From the NCBI GenBank assembly GCA_028824965.1, contig JAPKBD010000009.1, positions 1 to 33,735 of the forward strand: a DNA stretch of 33,735 bases, read 5' to 3'. A program made the translations under genes and the position numbers. The notes beneath the pieces were generated by a model. It was given only the letters and a program-made list of their open reading frames with translations, had not been told where the DNA came from and did not search any database. Positions 7,969 through 15,689 of this stretch are shown piece after piece; positions within the stretch are counted from its first letter, which is position 1, and each line of letters begins with the position of its first letter. Origin of the DNA: Alphaproteobacteria bacterium. Lineage in GTDB: Bacteria; Pseudomonadota; Alphaproteobacteria; GCA-2731375.

Positions 7969-8006
7969 TGCTCCCCCATTGTGTTTGGGCGGCTAATTTG
8001 GGAGCA
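7969..8006. promoter_or_regulatory. Inverted repeat in a divergent intergenic region
   Basis: TGCTCCC (7969-7975) and GGGAGCA (8000-8006) are perfect inverted repeats 24 bases apart, lying between the divergent citryl-CoA-lyase-like and dioxygenase genes. Centre-to-centre spacing is 31 bases, about three helical turns, which would suit a dimeric regulator bound to two sites. No regulator gene is adjacent, and a chance match is possible. Confidence 0.25.
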
Positions 8007-8043
8007 TGGGAAAAACCTGACGAATAATGGGAAGGACACCATC

Positions 8044-8886
8044 GTGCAAACATTGACCAAGGAACAACGCCGGGCCTGGGATATTAACGGCTACATCCAT
8101 CTGAGGGGCGTCTTTGACGGGGCGGAGGCCGCATCGTTCTGCGATAAGGTGGACGCCTTGCGGGCCCAGCCGGGGTATGAGCCGACGGATCTGCCCCGCG
8201 GCCATTACGGTTGGGTGGAGCACGGCAATCCGGATACGGAAAGTTTTATGGATCGGCGCGATATTCTGCCCTATGACGCGGCCTTTCGAAATCTAATCGA
8301 TCGCCCGGAAGTGTTCGACCTGGTGGTTGATATTATGGGCCCCTATCTTGCCTTCTCTATGGCGCAGGCCATTGTGCGCGCCTCTGATCCGGAATTCCTT
8401 GGCTATACCCATACAGATGGCGGCGAGGGTATGCGCCGTGTCCGGGTGACGGAGAGCAGCCACCCCCTCGCAATGAAAGCGTTGTATTTTCTGACGGATG
8501 TTTTGGAGCCTGACAGTTCCAACTTCACGGTTTTCCCCGGCAGTCACCTACGACCCTTCCCGGAACTGGACGAACCGGTGATCACGCCGACCACGCCGGG
8601 TGCCGTGCCCATCACGGGCAAGGCGGGGGACTGCATCTTGTTTTCCCATTCCCTGTGGCATGGACCGGGGCGGAACACATCCGGCCAGGCGCGAAAGACC
8701 CTGCTGTATAATTATTGCCAGATGTTTGTGCGCCCTTATGATTATGGCCTTGCCGCAGATGTGGTAGAGCATTGTACGCCGCGCCAACGACGCCTGTTGG
8801 GGGATCTGGGGTATGATTTCCGTCCAGGCTCCTACGTCTATGTCCCCGAAGATCAGGTAGAACTGATCACCGGCCCCGGATCATAA
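8044..8886 (+). CDS. Phytanoyl-CoA dioxygenase (PhyH) family protein
   Basis: An Fe(II)/2-oxoglutarate-dependent oxygenase of the PhyH family, about 280 aa, cytosolic. It opens with the typical TKEQRRAWDINGYIHLRGVF, carries the metal-binding HxD as HTD in GYTHTDGGEG, has the family FPGSHLRPFPE segment, and the distal histidine is in SLWHGPGRN followed by an arginine that would bind 2-oxoglutarate. The ORF track opens at 7855, but the first 63 residues are unlike the family. GTG 8044 (MQTLTKEQ) is preceded by GGAAGGA at suitable spacing and is taken as the start. It begins a co-directional run, with the flavin monooxygenase 26 bases downstream. Substrate unknown; many PhyH-family members hydroxylate small secondary metabolites rather than phytanoyl-CoA. 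Confidence 0.85.
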   Translation: MQTLTKEQRRAWDINGYIHLRGVFDGAEAASFCDKVDALRAQPGYEPTDLPRGHYGWVEHGNPDTESFMDRRDILPYDAAFRNLIDRPEVFDLVVDIMGPYLAFSMAQAIVRASDPEFLGYTHTDGGEGMRRVRVTESSHPLAMKALYFLTDVLEPDSSNFTVFPGSHLRPFPELDEPVITPTTPGAVPITGKAGDCILFSHSLWHGPGRNTSGQARKTLLYNYCQMFVRPYDYGLAADVVEHCTPRQRRLLGDLGYDFRPGSYVYVPEDQVELITGPGS

Positions 8887-8912
8887 CAAGCAGCAACAAA
8901 GAGACATTCAAT

Positions 8913-10250
8913 ATGGCACCGAATATGCACCTGGCCTTTGTCCTTGGTCACGGGCCCTCTCAGCATTCCATTGGTGCCTGGGCTATGCCCAAGGCCTATC
9001 GCGGTTTTAACTATGCTCAGCCCGGCTTTTGGGAGCATCTTGCCCGCACCCTGGACCGGGGCTGCATCGACATGCTGTTCTTTGCCGATATGTACGGGGT
9101 CTATGATGTGTTCGAGGGCAAGGCGGATGCCGCTGTCAAATACGCCATCCAATTTCCCCTGCATGATCCCGCCCACTTGGTGCCGCTGATTACCCGTGCC
9201 ACGAAGGGCCTAGGCGTCGGCATCTCTATCTCCACCACCTATGTGCCGCCCTATCATACGGCCCGATCCATGGCGACCTTGGATCATTTGAGCGAGGGGC
9301 GCGTGGCCTGGAATGTCGTGGCCAGCTATGGCCGCAACGCAGCCGCGCAATTTAATATGACGGAGGAGCTGTCGAAGGAAGAACGCTACGCCCGGGCCGA
9401 AGAATATATGCAGGTCTGCTACAAGCTGTGGGATAGCTGGGAGCCGGACGCCGTGGTCATGGATCGCGGTGACGGTGACGGTGATGGCGGCTTGATGTTC
9501 GCCGATCCCGCAAAGGTGCACAAGATCCATCATAAAGGCGAATACTTTCAGGTTGAAGGTCCCCTGTGTGTGGCGCCCGGTCCCCAGGGGCGTCCGGTTA
9601 TCATTCAGGCGGGTGGTTCCGGGCCGGGCATGGATTTTGCCGGTCGTCACGCGGAAATACATTTCGCAACCTCGTCCAGCCTGGAGGGCATGGCCGAACA
9701 TCGCGTCCGTATTGATGCCAGCGCCCAAAAAGCGGGGCGCAAGGCTGAGGACATCCGCATGTTGTGGGCCAGTTCCGTGTTCCTGGGCGATACGGAGGCG
9801 GAGGCCAAGGCGAAGGATGAGGCCCTGCGCGCCATGGTGCCGCCTGACGGGGGCCTGGCCTTAATGTCGGGCCATTTCGGGGTGGATTTTTCCACCCTGC
9901 CCACCGAAATTCCGATCGAGGAAACGGGGATTGAAGATACGCCGGGCATGCAAGGTATCGCTAATATGTTGCTGCGGGATTATAAAGGCCAAACGTTGGC
10001 TGAAGTCGCGCGCATGTATGGTAACGGCATGGGCGGTTTCCGCGCCATCGGAACGGCGGCCCAGGTCGCTGATAAAATGGAAGAGGCATACGAGGTTTCG
10101 GGCGGCCATGGATTTATGTTTCGCGGCGGCGAACTGCCGGGCAGTGTGAACGATGTGGTGGACCTGTTGGTGCCCGAGTTGCAGCGGCGGGGCCGCTTCC
10201 GCACGGCATATGAAGGGGAAACCCTGCGTGATCGGTTGTTGAGTGACTAG
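8913..10250 (+). CDS. Luciferase-like flavin-dependent monooxygenase (NtaA/SnaA/DszA type)
   Basis: A 445-aa LLM-class monooxygenase that would use reduced FMN supplied by a separate reductase. It resembles the nitrilotriacetate/dibenzothiophene-sulfone/alkane monooxygenase group: LAFVLGHGPSQHSIGAW at the start, FFADMYG, LGVGISISTTYVPPYHTARSMATLDHLSEGRVAWNVV, then PVIIQAGGSGPGMDFAGRHAEIHF. Length fits that group. Residues about 187-194 are an Asp-Gly run (DGDGDGG) from a short GACGGT-type repeat, in a surface loop. No flavin reductase gene is in the window. Neighbours are the PhyH enzyme upstream and a transketolase pair downstream, suggesting oxidative cleavage of a C-N or C-S containing small molecule; this is inference. 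Confidence 0.88.
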   Translation: MAPNMHLAFVLGHGPSQHSIGAWAMPKAYRGFNYAQPGFWEHLARTLDRGCIDMLFFADMYGVYDVFEGKADAAVKYAIQFPLHDPAHLVPLITRATKGLGVGISISTTYVPPYHTARSMATLDHLSEGRVAWNVVASYGRNAAAQFNMTEELSKEERYARAEEYMQVCYKLWDSWEPDAVVMDRGDGDGDGGLMFADPAKVHKIHHKGEYFQVEGPLCVAPGPQGRPVIIQAGGSGPGMDFAGRHAEIHFATSSSLEGMAEHRVRIDASAQKAGRKAEDIRMLWASSVFLGDTEAEAKAKDEALRAMVPPDGGLALMSGHFGVDFSTLPTEIPIEETGIEDTPGMQGIANMLLRDYKGQTLAEVARMYGNGMGGFRAIGTAAQVADKMEEAYEVSGGHGFMFRGGELPGSVNDVVDLLVPELQRRGRFRTAYEGETLRDRLLSD

Positions 10251-10319
10251 AGCAATTCCGATCAAATGGGAACCGCCCAAATAGCTTGGGCTGTTCTAAG
10301 GGATTGGAAAAATTGCTCT
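10249..10319. repeat. RIME-like 71-bp imperfect palindrome
   Basis: A nested inverted repeat: AGAGCAATT (10249-10257) pairs with AATTGCTCT (10311-10319), CCGATC with GATTGG via a G-T pair, GAAC with GTTC, and GCCCAA (10275-10280) with TTGGGC (10286-10291) around a five-base loop. The AGAGCA...TGCTCT ends resemble the intergenic mosaic (RIME-type) repeats of rhizobia and other alphaproteobacteria. The left end overlaps the monooxygenase stop codon. It may act as an RNA hairpin between the monooxygenase and transketolase genes. Confidence 0.7.
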
Positions 10320-10332
10320 ATTCTTAAGAGAC

Positions 10333-10359
10333 AGAGTATTTCCCAGTCGGAAATGCTCT
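10333..10359. repeat. Second RIME-like hairpin upstream of the transketolase
   Basis: AGAGTATTTCC (10333-10343) and GGAAATGCTCT (10349-10359) form an 11-pair stem with one T-G wobble and a five-base loop. Its ends match the first palindrome 13 bases upstream, so the two look like modules of one composite element. It ends 26 bases before the transketolase ATG and could influence its translation or upstream transcript stability. Confidence 0.65.
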
Positions 10360-10385
10360 GGTGAATTTGGTGAGGATGGACCCTA

Positions 10386-11219
10386 ATGAACAGTAATTAT
10401 CAGGCCAAAATTGATGGGCTGAAAGAAGACGCCCGGCATATTCGGCGTAATATCTGGCGCGCCTTGCATGGTGCAGGCGGCGGACATATGGGGGGATCAT
10501 CATCGGCGGCCGATATCCTGGCCGCATTGTATTTTCACCATCTGAACCTGCGACCAAAAGAACCTGATTGGCAGGACCGGGACCGATTTGTTCTGTCCAA
10601 AGGGCATGCCAACGCGGCCCTGGGCGCCACGCTTGCGCGGGCTGGATTTATTGACGATAGCGTGCTGGATCAATTCTATGTCTATCAATCGAACTTTGGC
10701 ATGCATCCCGACATCAAGATGGCCGGGGTCGAGATGAGCACGGGCGGTCTGGGTCATGGTCTGTCCGTTGGCCTGGGCATGGCGCTCGGCGCGCGCATGC
10801 AGGGCAAGGATTTTCGCACCTGCGTGATGGTCGGTGATGGGGAGCTACAGGAAGGCTCCAACTGGGAAGGGGCCATGGCGGCAGCACACCTTGGCCTGTC
10901 CAACCTGACCGTGATCCTGGATTACAACAAAATCCAACAATCAGGCACTGTGACCCAGATGATGGGCCTGGAACCGGCAGCTGACAAATGGGCCGCCTTT
11001 GGCTGGGCCGTGCGTGAGATCGATGGCCACGATATGAGCGCTGTTGTCGAAGCCCTGGATGCATTGCCCTATGCGGAAGCGGCGCCATCTTTAATCATCG
11101 CCCACACCATTAAGGGCAAGGGTGTCAGCTTCGCCGAAGATAGCTTCCTTTGGCACAATAATATGGTTACGGACGAGGTCTATGCAAAGGCCTTGGCAGA
11201 GTTGGGAGAGCCGGGATGA
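10386..11219 (+). CDS. Transketolase, N-terminal (thiamine-diphosphate) subunit
   Basis: The N-terminal half of a split transketolase, 277 aa. The thiamine-diphosphate motif begins GDGELQEGSNWEG at about 150 and ends with N181 (DYNKIQQSG). GGGHMGGSSS near 31-40 and GHANAALG near 73-80 are family landmarks, and STGGLGHGLSVGLGMALG sits near 118-135. It would transfer a two-carbon ketol unit together with the C-terminal subunit encoded next, with which it shares a four-base ATGA overlap. A GAGGA Shine-Dalgarno lies ahead of the start. Split transketolases occur as general enzymes and as pathway-specific ones, such as apulose-4-phosphate or sulfo-sugar transketolases. The surrounding oxygenase genes argue for a specialised role, but the sugar cannot be deduced. 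Confidence 0.9.
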   Translation: MNSNYQAKIDGLKEDARHIRRNIWRALHGAGGGHMGGSSSAADILAALYFHHLNLRPKEPDWQDRDRFVLSKGHANAALGATLARAGFIDDSVLDQFYVYQSNFGMHPDIKMAGVEMSTGGLGHGLSVGLGMALGARMQGKDFRTCVMVGDGELQEGSNWEGAMAAAHLGLSNLTVILDYNKIQQSGTVTQMMGLEPAADKWAAFGWAVREIDGHDMSAVVEALDALPYAEAAPSLIIAHTIKGKGVSFAEDSFLWHNNMVTDEVYAKALAELGEPG

Positions 11220-12211
11220 GTAGCGTCGAACAAGCAGCAGCGGAACAGCCCCAATCGAAATCGCCGGCGTGGGAAGTTAAGGCTGCAAAGCAATCGCGTC
11301 TGGCCTTTGGCCTGGCGGTTGGTGAATTGGCCCGCAGGGATGAAAAAGTTGCAGCGATTTCGGCCGATACCATTGATCTGTTCGGTTTGCGCCCGTTTTT
11401 GGAAGCCAGCCCCGAACGTTTGATCGAGGCGGGGATCGCAGAACAGAATGCCATGGGTATCGCCGCTGGTATGGCGACCACGGGCATGCGGCCGATCATC
11501 TGCGGCTATGCACCGTTCATCACCACCCGGTCGTTGGAGCAACTGCGCAATGACGTGGCCTATGCCAATCAACGTGTCGTCATCGGCGGGGCCTGCAGCG
11601 GCATTGTCCTGGCCATGTCCGGGGGGACGCATCATGCGGTGGAAGATATCGCCATTATGCGTAACATGCCGAATATGACCGTGATCGCACCTTGCGATGC
11701 GCGGCAAACCTGGCAGGCGGCCTTGGCGACGGAGCAACTGGACGGTCCCTGCTATCTGCGCTTGGGGGGTAAGTTTGATGAACCGGATGTGACGGAATTG
11801 GACGCTGATTTCCGTATCGGCAAGGCAGATCAGTTGCGGGATGGCAACGATGTTACCGTGATCGCCTGTGGTGCCCTGGTTGCACCCGCATTGGCGGCGG
11901 CAGAGGCCTTGGCCCATGATGGTATTGGGGTTCGAGTCATTAATATGCACACCATCAAACCGCTGGACCGGGATGCCGTGTTAAAGGCCGCGGCTGAGAC
12001 CGGCGCCATTGTCACGGCGGAGGAGCATCGCGTTACAGGCGGTTTGGGCGGTGCGGTGGCGGAATTGCTGGCCGTTGAACTGCCGACGCGTATGCGCATG
12101 ATCGGTATGCCCGACGAATTCGCGATCATCGGGCCGACCGCACGGGTGCGGGAGCATTACGGCATGGACCAGAATGCCATTTCGGATGCCTGCCACGAGC
12201 TGACAAAATAG
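11216..12211 (+). CDS. Transketolase, C-terminal subunit
   Basis: The pyrimidine-binding and C-terminal domains of the split transketolase, 331 aa. The catalytic glutamate that activates thiamine diphosphate lies in EAGIAEQNAMGIAAGMA (about 68-84). GGTHHAVEDIAIMRNMPNMTVIAPCD follows near 138-163, and the C-terminal domain begins near 200 (VTVIACGALVAPALAAAEAL). The first roughly 25 residues are a polar, Gln/Ser-rich extension (SSVEQAAAEQPQSKSP) before homology starts, which may be a linker docking to the partner subunit. It is translationally coupled to the N-terminal subunit through an ATGA overlap, so equal amounts are expected. The monomer is inactive without its partner in known split systems. 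Confidence 0.9.
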   Translation: MSSVEQAAAEQPQSKSPAWEVKAAKQSRLAFGLAVGELARRDEKVAAISADTIDLFGLRPFLEASPERLIEAGIAEQNAMGIAAGMATTGMRPIICGYAPFITTRSLEQLRNDVAYANQRVVIGGACSGIVLAMSGGTHHAVEDIAIMRNMPNMTVIAPCDARQTWQAALATEQLDGPCYLRLGGKFDEPDVTELDADFRIGKADQLRDGNDVTVIACGALVAPALAAAEALAHDGIGVRVINMHTIKPLDRDAVLKAAAETGAIVTAEEHRVTGGLGGAVAELLAVELPTRMRMIGMPDEFAIIGPTARVREHYGMDQNAISDACHELTK

Positions 12212-12312
12212 ATGACATGATGGCAGGTGTCGGGGCAGGCGATGGGGTATGATTGAAATCAGAGTGTCCCTAAAATGCCCGGAGATTGGGAGCAGACGTT
12301 AGGAGAACGCAC

Positions 12313-13323
12313 ATGCTTGAAACCACGGTCGCGGGAAGCTTGCCGAAACCAACCTGGCTGGCGGAGCCTGAAATCCTTTGGCCCGGCTGGCGGCTTGATG
12401 GCGATACTTTGGTCGAGGGCCAACAGGACGCAGCCCTTGCATGGATCAAACATCAAGAAGACGCGGGCATTGATATCGTCAGCGATGGCGAACAATTCCG
12501 CAAGCATTTCGTGCACGGGTTTTTGGAAACCATCGAAGGCATTGACTGGCAGTTGATGACGACCATGGGTATCCGCTATGACGCCCGGGTGCCGACCGTG
12601 ACGGCCGCTGTCCGCCGCCCCGCCTCTGTCCATGGTGCGGGGGCCAAATTTTGCCGTGCGAATACCGACCGGAAATTGAAATTCACCTTGCCCGGCCCCA
12701 TGACCATTTGCGACACCATCGCCAACGCCCATTACGACAGTCGCCCGGACATGGCCATGGCCTTTGCCGATCTGCTCAATGCCGAAGCGAAAGAGCTGGA
12801 AGCCCTGGGTGTGGATGTCATTCAATTCGACGAACCGGCCTTCAACGCTTTTATGGGCGATGTTGTGGAATGGGGCGTGGATGCATTGCACCGCGCGATT
12901 GATGGCCTGCACTGTAAGACGGCTGTGCATATCTGCTATGGCTATGGCATTCAACAGAACATCGATTGGAAGCAAAGCCTGGGCGAAGAATGGCGGCAAT
13001 ACGAAGAATTTTTTCCAGCCCTGAATGACAGCCGCATCGATCAGGTTTCCTTGGAATGCGCCAATTCAAACGTCCCCCTGTCCGTCCTGGGTCTGCTAAA
13101 AGACAAGGAGATATTGGTTGGCGCTATCGATGTCGCCACCGATGTAATCGAAAGCCCGGAACAAGTGGCCGCGACCCTTCGCGCGGCGATGGAATTCGTC
13201 GATCCCGAACGCATCGTGGCCTGCACCAATTGCGGTATGGCGCCTTTGTCGCGAGAGGTGGCCGAGGCAAAAATCAAAGCCCTGGGCCAAGGTGCCGCCC
13301 TGCTGCGCAAAGAGCTGAGTTAG
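12313..13323 (+). CDS. Cobalamin-independent methionine synthase-like (MetE C-terminal domain) protein
   Basis: A 336-aa protein equivalent to the C-terminal barrel of MetE, without the N-terminal folate domain, as in archaeal-type MetE and the core methyltransferase family. It starts LETTVAGSLPKPTWL. A zinc site is recognisable: His and Cys in HICYG, Glu in SLECANSN and Cys in CTNCGMAPL. VQFDEPAF-like VIQFDEPAFNAF supplies active-site acids. It would transfer a methyl group to a thiol acceptor, but the donor is not evident, and proteins of this length often use methyl donors other than methyltetrahydrofolate. ATG 12313 follows AGGAG with seven bases spacing; the track start 27 bases earlier lacks this. 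It ends the co-directional metabolic run, 101 bases after the transketolase. Confidence 0.85.
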   Translation: MLETTVAGSLPKPTWLAEPEILWPGWRLDGDTLVEGQQDAALAWIKHQEDAGIDIVSDGEQFRKHFVHGFLETIEGIDWQLMTTMGIRYDARVPTVTAAVRRPASVHGAGAKFCRANTDRKLKFTLPGPMTICDTIANAHYDSRPDMAMAFADLLNAEAKELEALGVDVIQFDEPAFNAFMGDVVEWGVDALHRAIDGLHCKTAVHICYGYGIQQNIDWKQSLGEEWRQYEEFFPALNDSRIDQVSLECANSNVPLSVLGLLKDKEILVGAIDVATDVIESPEQVAATLRAAMEFVDPERIVACTNCGMAPLSREVAEAKIKALGQGAALLRKELS

Positions 13324-13325
13324 AA

Positions 13326-13365
13326 CGTCTGCTATAAAAATATTGGGAAATTCTTCAAGCAGACG
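13326..13365. terminator. Inverted repeat between convergent genes
   Basis: CGTCTGCT (13326-13333) and AGCAGACG (13358-13365) are perfect eight-base inverted repeats with a 24-base, AT-rich loop. They lie between the MetE-like gene and the convergent 174-aa gene, with the second arm inside the last codons of the latter. A bidirectional terminator is plausible, but there is no T-run. Confidence 0.3.
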
Positions 13366-13879
13366 ATATTCGGCAGGAGATTTGCCAACTGATTTGGCCG
13401 TTGCCCGATAGTTTGTCGTAGTTCAGGCGCTTTTTCTTGGCTTGTTTGCGCAGGACGTCTTCCAATAGGCCCCGGGTTTCGGCGTCCAGGTCTTCCGCTT
13501 CCAGGGTCAAGGTAAGGGGCAATTGGCTTTTTCGTTTGGTGGCCTTGGACTTTTCTGGCTTGCTCGTGCCAGACTCCTTACCGCCGCCACCAAAAATGCC
13601 ATCCCAGCCGGAACGGTAATCCTCCGTTGCGACGGAGGAGAAATAGCTGATGGGGCGGGTATCCGTGGATGCTTTTTTGCTGCCGCCGCTGGCGCTATCA
13701 GACGCACCTGATGAGGTATCCGTGGATGTGTCGGCAGATGTGTCAGAGGCTGTCGACGTCTCAGAGGTCGCTGCGGTCGTCGTGTCCGACTTTGCGGCCT
13801 CTGCCTTTGGTGTTTTGGACTTCGCAGTATCTGCTTTTTTTGCCTTGGCGGTGGTCTTGGTTTTAGGTGCTTTAGCCAT
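13355..13879 (-). CDS. Hypothetical Lys/Ala/Thr/Ser-rich protein
   Basis: A 174-aa protein with two regions. Residues 1-70 are low-complexity: a basic Lys/Ala/Thr stretch (MAKAPKTKTTAKAKK...) followed by Ser/Thr/Asp repeats (TSADTSTDTSSGASDS). Residues 75-174 look folded: RPISYFSSVATEDYRSGWDGIFGG, a second basic linker (KPEKSKATKRKS), then LPLTLTLEAEDLDAETRGLLEDVLRKQAKKKRLNYDKL. There is no signal peptide or transmembrane segment. The tail resembles the disordered basic regions of nucleoid or granule-associated proteins, but I do not recognise a family. It stands 48 bases downstream of the acyl-CoA synthetase on the same strand. The antisense ORF 13650-14042 is a shadow. Confidence 0.6.
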   Translation of the reverse strand: MAKAPKTKTTAKAKKADTAKSKTPKAEAAKSDTTTAATSETSTASDTSADTSTDTSSGASDSASGGSKKASTDTRPISYFSSVATEDYRSGWDGIFGGGGKESGTSKPEKSKATKRKSQLPLTLTLEAEDLDAETRGLLEDVLRKQAKKKRLNYDKLSGNGQISWQISCRISSA

Positions 13880-13927
13880 AGTCGATTACTTACCAATCAA
13901 TAAATACAGGTTTGGGTGCCGAAACCA

Positions 13928-15622
13928 TCAGGCGGTTTTTGCGACTTCCAGGTTCAATTCTTCGATCATCTGTTCCCGCATGATGAATTTCTGCACCTTG
14001 CCGGTGACGGTCATGGGGAATTCTGTGACAAATTTGATATAGCGGGGGACTTTATAATGGGCGATCTGGCCGCGGCAGAATTCCTTGATCTCATCCGCAT
14101 CCGCCGTCTCACCATCCCGCAGGATGATCCAGGCGCATAGCTCCTCGACAAATTTCGGGTCCGGCACGCCGATCACCTGGACGTCCTGAATTTTGTCGTG
14201 ACGATAGAGATATTCCTCAATCTCGCGCGGATAAACGTTCTCACCACCCCGGATCACCATATCCTTGATGCGGCCCACAACATTGCCATAGCCGTGTTCA
14301 TCCATGGTGCCCAGATCACCGGTGTGCATCCAGCCGGCATCGTCGATGGCTTCTGCCGTGCGTTCCTCATCACCCCAATAACCCAGCATGACGTTATAGC
14401 CGCGGGTCAGGATCTCGCCCGTCTCGCCAGGCGCCACGATACGCCCTTCGCCATCAACGATCTTACTTTCCACATGGGGGATGGAGCGGCCCACCGTACC
14501 CACCTTGCGTTCCAGCTCATCATCCACGGCGGTGGAGAAGCTGACGGGGGAGGTTTCGGTCATGCCATAGGCGATGGTCACCTCTGACATATTCATTTTG
14601 TCCACGACCTGCTTCATCACCTCGATCGGGCAGGGGGAGCCGGCCATGATGCCCGTACGCAACGTGGACAGATCAAATTTGTCAAAATCCGCATGGTCCA
14701 GGGCTGCAATGAACATGGTCGGCACGCCATATAATGCGGTGCAGCGTTCATCCTGAACTGCCTGCAACACTTCCGTCGGGTCGAAGCCTTCACCGGGATA
14801 GACCATCGCGGCACCATGGGTGATGCAGGCCAGATTGCCCATGACCATGCCAAAACAATGATACAGGGGCACGGGGATGGCCAGGCGGTCACCTTCGACC
14901 ATGGAAATACCCTCGCCCACAAAGAAGCCGTTGTTGAGGATATTGTGGTGGGTCAGGGTCGCACCTTTAGGAAAACCCGTGGTGCCGGAGGTGAATTGAA
15001 TATTGATGGGATCATCGAACTGCAACAACCCGGCCAGTTCGGCCAGGCGCGCGCGGCCCTCATCATTCGCCATTGCCGATATGTCGGCGAAGTTGTACAT
15101 GCCCGGCGTCACATCATCGCCCATACGAATAACGGCCGTTAAATCGGGCAGCTTTTCAGATTGCAGCTGGCCCGGCTGCGCGGTCTCAATCTCCGGCGCC
15201 AGGGTTTGTACCATGCCAATATAGTCGGAGGTTTTGAAGCTGGGGGAGATGACCAGCGCCTTGCAGCCGACTTTATTCAGGGCGTATTCCAGCTCCGCCA
15301 AACGATAGGCAGGGTTGATATTAACCAGGATCAAACCGGCCTTGGCGGTGGCGAATTGCGTAACCGTCCACTCAGACGTGTTTTGGGACCAGATGCCGAT
15401 ACGGTCCCCCGGCTGTAGTCCCAGGGCGATCAAGCCGGCGGCAAAGGCATCTACCTGTTCTTTCAACTGCGCAAAGGTCCAACGCACATTCTGATGGCGC
15501 ACCACCAAAGCCTCTTGCCCGGCCCAGCGCTCTGCGGCTTTATCAAAATGGGCACCAATAGTTTCACCGATCAACGGCTTTGCACTGGCCCCATGGCTAT
15601 AACTTTGCGTCAACGTGCCCAT
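13928..15622 (-). CDS. AMP-dependent acyl-CoA synthetase (fatty-acid--CoA ligase)
   Basis: An ANL-superfamily ligase of 564 aa that activates a carboxylic acid to its acyl-AMP and then to acyl-CoA. The P-loop-like motif is [18 protein letters not shown], followed by [43 protein letters not shown] and the catalytic C-terminal lysine in [11 protein letters not shown]. Length and motif order fit medium/long-chain or branched acid ligases of the FadD/AcsA-like group; chain length cannot be fixed. GGGGAGAG precedes the ATG. Upstream on the same strand is htpG, with a 67-base gap. Together with the desaturase and the PhyH-type enzyme it hints at acyl metabolism, but a shared pathway is unproved. 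Confidence 0.92.
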   Translation of the reverse strand: MGTLTQSYSHGASAKPLIGETIGAHFDKAAERWAGQEALVVRHQNVRWTFAQLKEQVDAFAAGLIALGLQPGDRIGIWSQNTSEWTVTQFATAKAGLILVNINPAYRLAELEYALNKVGCKALVISPSFKTSDYIGMVQTLAPEIETAQPGQLQSEKLPDLTAVIRMGDDVTPGMYNFADISAMANDEGRARLAELAGLLQFDDPINIQFTSGTTGFPKGATLTHHNILNNGFFVGEGISMVEGDRLAIPVPLYHCFGMVMGNLACITHGAAMVYPGEGFDPTEVLQAVQDERCTALYGVPTMFIAALDHADFDKFDLSTLRTGIMAGSPCPIEVMKQVVDKMNMSEVTIAYGMTETSPVSFSTAVDDELERKVGTVGRSIPHVESKIVDGEGRIVAPGETGEILTRGYNVMLGYWGDEERTAEAIDDAGWMHTGDLGTMDEHGYGNVVGRIKDMVIRGGENVYPREIEEYLYRHDKIQDVQVIGVPDPKFVEELCAWIILRDGETADADEIKEFCRGQIAHYKVPRYIKFVTEFPMTVTGKVQKFIMREQMIEELNLEVAKTA

Positions 15623-15689
15623 CAGTTCTCTCCCCGTATGCGTCGCAGGAATATTGCGCTGGCAACCATGCCATGTCGGCGGATAATTG

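Noticed and set aside
9469-9490. GGTGACGGTGACGGTGAT repeat in the monooxygenase as a regulatory repeat or CRISPR-like unit
   Set aside because: It is a short in-frame Asp-Gly run within a coding loop; no spacers or array.
11180-11950. 256-aa minus-strand ORF opposite the transketolase C-terminal subunit
   Set aside because: Antisense to a clear transketolase with catalytic motifs; His-rich, low-likelihood protein sequence.
12259-12999. 246-aa minus-strand ORF opposite the MetE-like gene
   Set aside because: Shadow of a gene with a recognisable zinc site and good Shine-Dalgarno.
13650-14042. 130-aa plus-strand ORF with Ala/Val-rich stretches that could be read as a membrane protein
   Set aside because: It is the reverse complement of the Ser/Thr/Lys-rich gene, so the hydrophobic look comes from its low-complexity codons.
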